Shown here one piece after another: positions 62,101 through 64,000 of a stretch of DNA of 64,000 bases (position 1 is its first letter; every line of letters starts with the position of its first letter). The DNA lies in IMG/VR virus record IMGVR_UViG_3300003890_000014, positions 1 through 64,000 of that record. One strand, 5' to 3'. The translations under genes were made by a program, and so were the position numbers. The DNA is from a virus. The notes below the pieces were generated by a model that saw only the letters and a list, made by a program, of their open reading frames with translations, was not told the DNA's origin and did not search any database.

Positions 62101-63503
62101 AATACTTCTAACTCAGAGAAATTCAAAGCTTCGTTGGCTGTTGATGCTGAATCCAATTGCATGTTCTCATTTGTTCTAGTTCTAGGACTGATAATAACTT
62201 TACGACCATCTGAGTCTGTGATAGTACGTGCTTCAAATAAAGTTGCACGATTGTTGATGGCTTCCGCAATTTCAGTTGCCTCTGCTTTACTAGGAGTTTC
62301 AAAATCAGATGATGCAAAAGTAAATGTCTCTTCATCCGTACCAATATTAAGTACTAAAGTTTCTAAACCCGAAAGATTAAAAGGTTCTACTTTTTGAGAA
62401 ATAATAGTAGACTTAGCGATTGGGAAATTCTGTAATTGGAAGAATTGTTCTCCTCCAGTCGCTTGTGTAACTAATGTCTCTAATCCAATTGAACTAAAAG
62501 CGGGTTCTAAACCTCTACCGTTATCAATATAAACTTTCGTGGGACCATCGGCAATATTTACTGGAGGAATAATACTTACACTTACTACACTTGAGTTTGT
62601 ATTCTCATCAATTAATCCAATAATACCGCTCTTAATAGATTGACCAGTTCCTCTAGACAAAGCTTGAATATAATCTCTAATTCTATCTCTTAAATCTTGA
62701 TCTGATTCAACATCTCGTCCATTTATAAATGGAAGTGGGTTAGTAACAGCGGCTGTTGGGAATGGAGCACTAGGAAAGGAGATTACTGAATTGGCGGGGA
62801 CTTTAATTCCTCCTGGTTCTACTGCAGTGACAAGAATATTTGTTACTTCATCTTCGCCATCTAGTAAAACAACTTCTTGATTAATCTCAAATAAAACTTG
62901 CTCGCTTACATCTGATTCTGGAATTTCTACTTCAGTTCCAGCAGGAATACTTCTAATCCCTCCTTGAGCTAAAATCACACTCTCGTCTGTACCATGATCA
63001 TTAATCAAAGCTACATCTAACGAGATAGTCCAATATGATCCGTTATTAATTGGAGCAGAAGAATAAGAAATAGAACCTTCTGAATTAGCGGTGCCTCTCC
63101 CGATGTAGATTGCGCCTGAAGCAGGAAAACTGGAAGCATCGTCGATATTGATTATTGAAGATCCTGCGGTAGGTCCTGAAAGACCCGCATATAATTTTGT
63201 AGAGATTTTTGAAAAGGCTACGTCACTAATCGACACAAATCCACTATGTGGAGCAGACTGTTTTCTGCTTAGACCATATTCAGCGGCTCGCTTATCTAAA
63301 TCTTCCCCTTCAGTAGTATCGAGATTATAATTGCGGATAATATTCAACATCTGAATATATTGTTGAAAATCTTCTTGTGCTGAAGTTTCGAGTAATGTGA
63401 GAGCTACTGATCCATCAGTAAAATCTGTAATAGGAGTTTCCGCAGATAATTTAGCAGCTTGATCTGCTACAATTTGAGGAAATGATTTAGGTGTAAATTT
63501 CAT
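59148..63503 (-). CDS. baseplate J-like protein with repeated modules (1451 aa)
   Basis: The first 300 residues match the baseplate J/Mu gp47 family (DFTDGSVALTLLETSAQ, NLDTTEGEDLDKRAAEYG, NGRDVESDQDLRDRIRDYIQ, LSRGTGQSIKSGIIGL) and the end has its closing domain (YVNSRGVGQDVVLSEIVTAA). Between lie about 900 extra residues of tandem beta modules, including three copies of a PYDTF...SSYNN-type unit and several DF(A/E)...EVV.VIN units. Usual J proteins are about 300-400 aa. It builds the baseplate wedge ring. Confidence 0.75.
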   Translation of the reverse strand: MKFTPKSFPQIVADQAAKLSAETPITDFTDGSVALTLLETSAQEDFQQYIQMLNIIRNYNLDTTEGEDLDKRAAEYGLSRKQSAPHSGFVSISDVAFSKISTKLYAGLSGPTAGSSIINIDDASSFPASGAIYIGRGTANSEGSISYSSAPINNGSYWTISLDVALINDHGTDESVILAQGGIRSIPAGTEVEIPESDVSEQVLFEINQEVVLLDGEDEVTNILVTAVEPGGIKVPANSVISFPSAPFPTAAVTNPLPFINGRDVESDQDLRDRIRDYIQALSRGTGQSIKSGIIGLIDENTNSSVVSVSIIPPVNIADGPTKVYIDNGRGLEPAFSSIGLETLVTQATGGEQFFQLQNFPIAKSTIISQKVEPFNLSGLETLVLNIGTDEETFTFASSDFETPSKAEATEIAEAINNRATLFEARTITDSDGRKVIISPRTRTNENMQLDSASTANEALNFSELEVFTLKLYKNDKLLTKDGLTASLISLAQPFNLSTNVVTTTDSDITVVPNSRIVTKTVPGVNPFNQFVHPGDYIKFSGDSDLFYTRVLTVVSDTKFILDSAYPNAGGGLGNIVIWNSPQLEVAANGDIEQTEVISFGPNDFANPSQALALEVYNRIVQELNLSKIELAVDNTKIKIISEVENSEMSKMQVTGGGAATALGFCIPASINGLVTFSGGSKVVTGAGTLFTSDLQEGQWIKANLDGAGSWTKIESIESDTVLYLTEGYRGENRAAVASSKINFSILSQGKNADYTLNRSNGQIELQVPLSANDSLTAGSINTRAFSDSIPELYDFDSLGLTSDLIVCIDGGFNGTVTIGDGSAPYDTFIDTSLIGYSASLFNGFYIEWISGANYGQTGFVSSYNNLTGQISTIAGFSNPISNGDKFVLCQVINFVHASDFADAQNATAAEVVAVINAQLFGGKAETTLTNEVRIRTGNFQSSGKVQIKGGLANSVLAFSTTEAENQLANLAFVQSGNSDRNGNPAAKGFTLGPGQNLVAILDNDSLNKTFAVSLEAKGVVTGVGVGTFTDSVLGSKYTDAGYFNEFWIYWTAGLNTGSVQLVTAYSGVSGIITYQDIFPNTLPNPISSGDEFSIVPRTAENAVKFLNDFNITTLSIVGDADVVGISGDFVQLATKLPGSKGKVYVTGGTANEIGIPIQSIPGGSPVNDLTVNSIAGLAKGLFVDISLDGTVTTGDSLVPYDTFIASVLTSAIPSYFTGMTIEFLTGNNAGHKTTISSYNNITGQFVLASATINQISINDTFRINSSAYIVDIQGTSAPYTLSLNDQSNAPIDVTEFSLARNGTIRDNNGFNFSNIQVEGVDGYKYFTSLIQKVQWTIDGIDHDPNNYPGIGAAGTQFEVLAPVLVKLKLIIDVTTEEGVSLSSVSDSISNAILEYVNSRGVGQDVVLSEIVTAAQSVGGVFDVTISNHSSNIVVADGELARLDSSDLIIG

Positions 63504-64000
63504 ATTCTATTACCTTTTTTAATATTATCCAAAGCTGGTAAATACTGTAAATTATAATCTACATGTAATCCTGTTATATTCTTTCCTTTAAGCGGAATGA
63601 TATGGTCTACATGAAAACCTTTAGGACAATTTTTATAAATATCTTTAATCTTATCTAAGTTAGCCCATTTAGGAGTGGCGTTTAGCTTTGCGGCTCTGCG
63701 GTTTGCCTCTACGGCATTATAATATTTTCTATTAGTTTTTTTAGATATATTACTTAAGTGCCTAGCCTTCTCGCGATTATTTTCTCTCCATACTTTATTC
63801 CTTTTAAGAATACTAAAACTACCATTTTTATAAAGCATCTTATGCCTTAAACTTTCGCAATTTTTGCAGTGGGATGCCCGACCATCTTTATGATGCTTAA
63901 CCTTTTGAAATTCTACTATATTTTTAGTACTTAAACACTTAGAGCAAGTTTTAAACCCGAGAACTAAAAGTTCTATGTTATCCTTTATTTTGTAAGGCCG
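63500..64000 (-). CDS. HNH homing endonuclease, 5' end beyond window
   Basis: The 112-aa stretch from the first in-frame ATG (63838) holds the HNH core (FHVDHIIPLKGKNITGLHVD, YNLQYLPALDNIKKGNRI), but the frame stays open to base 64000 and encodes a treble-clef start, KTCSKCLSTKNIVEFQK with CKNCESLRHK, as in the HNH at 58561. So the true gene is longer and its start is outside. Overlaps the J-like gene by 4 bases. Confidence 0.75.
   Translation of the reverse strand, partial: RPYKIKDNIELLVLGFKTCSKCLSTKNIVEFQKVKHHKDGRASHCKNCESLRHKMLYKNGSFSILKRNKVWRENNREKARHLSNISKKTNRKYYNAVEANRRAAKLNATPKWANLDKIKDIYKNCPKGFHVDHIIPLKGKNITGLHVDYNLQYLPALDNIKKGNRI

Noticed and set aside
43267-63503. Diversity-generating retroelement acting on the tail fibres
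   Set aside because: No reverse transcriptase frame and no template/variable repeat pair recognised in the window.

Overview
The window is a stretch of a large, AT-rich, tailed double-stranded DNA bacteriophage genome. Hallmarks are the large and small terminase subunits, a portal, an SPP1 gp7/Mu F-type head morphogenesis protein, a ClpP-type protease, baseplate J-like and tail protein I-like proteins, two very large paralogous tail fibres, family A DNA polymerase, a primase-helicase, a RecA-like recombinase and an rIIA/rIIB pair. The J-like protein points to a contractile tail (myovirus-like). No integrase, excisionase or CI-like repressor is visible, so a lytic life style is inferred. Proteins with signal peptides, a lipobox protein and a spanin-like protein suggest a Gram-negative host; the species cannot be told from the sequence. 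No tRNA, rRNA, CRISPR array or insertion sequence was seen.

Layout. (1) 1-5492, rightward: about 20 very small genes packed with ATGA overlaps, mostly of unknown function. At least four carry an in-frame stop codon and one looks frameshifted. (2) 5493-6459: a gene-free, AT-rich stretch with perfect inverted repeats, a possible origin or control region. (3) 6460-8875, rightward: small early genes with sigma70-like promoters and shared leader hairpins, including a DUF932-like protein. (4) 8930-13663, rightward: rIIA-like GHKL ATPase, rIIB-like protein, a RepA-like ATPase, a lipoprotein metallopeptidase and two small genes, with strong consensus promoters before rIIA and rIIB. (5) 23539-13660, leftward: HNH nuclease, lytic transglycosylase, terminase, portal and head genes, an FKBP-type prolyl isomerase, the ClpP-type protease and a membrane-anchored trypsin-like protease. 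No major capsid protein was found. (6) 23580-24113: two leftward structured RNA candidates with a GIY-YIG nuclease remnant between them. (7) 40730-24119, leftward: GroEL-like chaperonin, RecB-type nuclease, EndoVII-type HNH, probable annealing protein, AEP primase-DnaB helicase fusion, DNA polymerase, exonuclease, a broken endonuclease, dNMP kinase, CYTH protein, small membrane proteins (candidate lysis group), UvsY-like protein, RecA-like protein and RuvC-like resolvase. (8) 40809-42477, rightward: an SF2 helicase and a zinc-ribbon protein from a divergent promoter region. (9) 64000-42474, leftward: tail and baseplate genes with two HNH homing endonucleases between them.

How the parts fit: the polymerase, primase-helicase, exonuclease, SF2 helicase, RecA/UvsY/annealing and RuvC-like proteins form a self-sufficient replication and recombination set. 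GroEL and the prolyl isomerase suggest that the phage brings its own folding help for structural proteins. Both convergent operon ends have overlapping stop codons and no terminator. The points most worth following are the paired structured RNAs, the interrupted small genes, the gene-free inverted-repeat region and the modular duplication in the baseplate and tail fibre genes.
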